A stretch of DNA of 63,997 nt from JBEKIK01 sp050013075 (GTDB lineage Bacteria; Planctomycetota; Planctomycetia; Pirellulales; Thermoguttaceae): assembly GCA_050013075.1 (NCBI GenBank), contig JBEKFZ010000013.1, forward strand, positions 1 to 63,997, read 5' to 3'. Positions 62,547 through 63,997 of the stretch are shown piece after piece. Positions within the stretch are counted from its first letter, which is position 1; every line of letters begins with the position of its first letter. Under the pieces are notes generated by a model. The model made no database searches. It saw only the letters and a list, made by a program, of their open reading frames with translations, and was not told the DNA's origin. Made by a program: the position numbers and the translations under genes.

Positions 62547-62748
62547 GTTTCCGCTCTTTCAGGGATGAGGTATAGCTTTACTATAGCGAAAGGCGTGGGG
62601 GCTGGTAGTGGGCGGTAGAGCACTGTCTGTCAAGATGAGTACGGAATCAAGGTTAGTCATACCACCCGCAGGGCTGGTTAAGGCTGAAAATATTTTTTAC
62701 CTGGTGTTTCTTTCATACTATATTTTCATAAGGAGTTTGCATCTTCCA

Positions 62749-63997
62749 ATGAGTACAGAGACCACTACGGAAACGTTCCCGAAAGAAGCGTCTGCTTCGG
62801 ACGCAACAATTGTCAGCGCTCCTCCTCCGGCAGATCTTGTCACGGCCAAGGTTGAAGATTTGGTCGTGGGCCGCTCGCTACGGTTTCCCCTTTATGACGA
62901 GGGCGGCCTGTTGTTGTTGGCCGAGGGGATGGTCTTTACCCATAATTTTAAACGCATATTGGACAGTCGCAATATTCATGAGGTGCAACTACATAAAGAG
63001 GACTTTTCGCGTCTCACTTTTTCCGACACACGGGAGCAACCGATACAGAACAGGCAATTGGACGAAGGCATTGTAAAAAGTCTGGACAAGATTGTTGACT
63101 CGGGCATTTTGTTCGTGGTGAATTCGGAGAGCGCGCTTCTCTCCCAGATTACCCACCATGGGTGCAAGAGTTATCACAGAGAGAAGTTTTTGGAACGGAT
63201 CGACAGGAACAAGGAAACGAGTATCTTTGTCGACAATCTGATGCGCAACGCCCTGCGAGGCAACAAGATCAATTCGAGCGAGGTGACGCGTCTGGCGGCA
63301 AGCTATCTGGACGACATCACCTCGGATATAGACTGCACTCTTGCCTCCAAACTCGACGCCATTAAACAAAGCGACATTAGCGATCATTGCGTGGGGATGG
63401 CGGTTCTCGGCATGGCCATAGGCGTGGAAATGGGCATGGATGCTCCAAACGTGCGGACGATCGCAATTGCGGGACTGATCCATGACTGGGGAATGGCGTC
63501 CGTCCCCAAGGAAATCCGCGAAGCCCCCCGACAACTTACCGAGGACGAGTTCTTCGAGATTATGAAGCATCCGATATACACACAGAGGATGTTGGATCAC
63601 ATGTGCGGGGTATCCATGCCTGTGCCCTTGATCTGTTATCAGGTTCACGAGCGGCCCAATGGCAAGGGTTACCCGCAGGGCCGCTTCGGCGAACGTATAC
63701 ATCTCATGGCGAAAATCCTCGCGGTCTCCGACGCCTATAACGCGCTGACTTCGCCCCGGCCGTTCAGGCCGCCGCTAACTCCTTATGCGGCGATGGAATG
63801 CATCCTGCGTCAATCCGCGGCGGGCGATTTCGATCCGCAAGTCGTACGCGCCCTGCTGATGGTGCAATCGCTCTTTCCCATCGGCAGCTATGTGGTTCTG
63901 AGCGACGGCAGCGTAGCGCGGGTGCTCCGCCGCAACGGCGAGAAGTTCGCTCAACCGATCGTAAAGATCGTTCAAGATAACGAAGGAAAAGAAGTGC
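62749..63997 (+). CDS. HD-GYP domain protein, cut by window end
   Basis: Frame open from ATG 62749 (MSTETTTETF) to the end of the window, at least 416 residues with no stop. Residues 30-90 form a compact N-terminal domain (LVVGRSLRFPLYDEGGLLLL). The HD-GYP domain follows with SDHCVGMAVLGMAIG, GLIHDWGMASVPKEI (HD), and YQVHERPNGKGYPQGRFG (the GYP motif), then LAVSDAYNALTS. Such enzymes hydrolyse cyclic di-GMP, linking well with exopolysaccharide control. AAGGAG lies 13 bases before the start. It is divergent from the sensor kinase gene. Confidence 0.85.
   Translation, partial: MSTETTTETFPKEASASDATIVSAPPPADLVTAKVEDLVVGRSLRFPLYDEGGLLLLAEGMVFTHNFKRILDSRNIHEVQLHKEDFSRLTFSDTREQPIQNRQLDEGIVKSLDKIVDSGILFVVNSESALLSQITHHGCKSYHREKFLERIDRNKETSIFVDNLMRNALRGNKINSSEVTRLAASYLDDITSDIDCTLASKLDAIKQSDISDHCVGMAVLGMAIGVEMGMDAPNVRTIAIAGLIHDWGMASVPKEIREAPRQLTEDEFFEIMKHPIYTQRMLDHMCGVSMPVPLICYQVHERPNGKGYPQGRFGERIHLMAKILAVSDAYNALTSPRPFRPPLTPYAAMECILRQSAAGDFDPQVVRALLMVQSLFPIGSYVVLSDGSVARVLRRNGEKFAQPIVKIVQDNEGKEV

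Noticed and set aside
62547..62748. cyclic di-GMP riboswitch before the HD-GYP gene
   Set aside because: The leader does not show the GEMM core motifs; only an ordinary Shine-Dalgarno is seen.

Overview
The window looks like a chromosomal segment of a Planctomycetes bacterium, probably Pirellulales-like. The evidence is family content rather than any marker rRNA: a PEP-CTERM surface protein, a pseudopilin of the planctomycete H-X9-DG type, a very long SecA, a membrane-anchored Ser/Thr kinase, a sulfatase-fold protein, a GHL10-type giant secreted protein, and outer-membrane genes (waaA, an autotransporter). GC is moderate to high, except for an AT-rich ATPase gene (12.5-14.0 kb) and a few low-GC islands (27.8-28.4 and 32.7-34.6 kb).

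Layout. 0-4 kb: a DinG-type helicase and a Ycf46-type AAA ATPase on the minus strand. 4.2-10 kb: the replication-initiation block dnaA (short form), AT-rich putative oriC, dnaN, dciA/DUF721 and gyrB, with no recF. 10-17 kb: six-TM Ser/Thr kinase, solitary Sll1717-type ATPase, cupin, FHA protein, 30-bp tandem array, Pit phosphate transporter with its DUF47 partner. 17-23 kb: a 1323-aa PEP-CTERM beta-strand-repeat protein and a membrane protein. 23-32 kb: metK, pseudopilin, four-helix-bundle protein, waaA, a PIN toxin-antitoxin pair, a pseudogene and secA. 32-37 kb: serine hydrolase lipoprotein, PQQ-repeat protein, DUF6485 protein, and a lipoprotein gene whose frame continues past an in-frame UGA. 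37-43 kb: GHL10-like secreted protein and a sulfatase-fold protein without the usual catalytic residue. 43-51 kb and 58-63 kb: an exopolysaccharide locus (O-antigen-ligase-like protein, Wzz, two CelD/FemAB-type acetyltransferases, BY-kinase-like protein, ExeA-like ATPase, sigma-54 activator with sensor kinase) resembling the genes that accompany PEP-CTERM/exosortase systems elsewhere. No exosortase is in the window. 51-58 kb: secreted protein, response regulator, M28 peptidase with two PDZ domains, autotransporter. The window ends inside an HD-GYP gene.

The most unusual structure is intergenic. Many small palindromic elements are built as nested modules: a shared ~111-126-bp frame with ends TATTGAGTSTCA...TGASACTCAATA surrounds different double- or single-hairpin cores, and the same core types also occur in other frames. 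Two palindromes from these or related families sit in frame inside essential-type genes (dinG, waaA). Purine-rich GGATGAA heptads follow stop codons, always in the sense orientation. The other leading candidate is the UGA at 35501-35503, which is followed by a 52-codon open frame and a perfect 7-bp hairpin at a SECIS-like distance.
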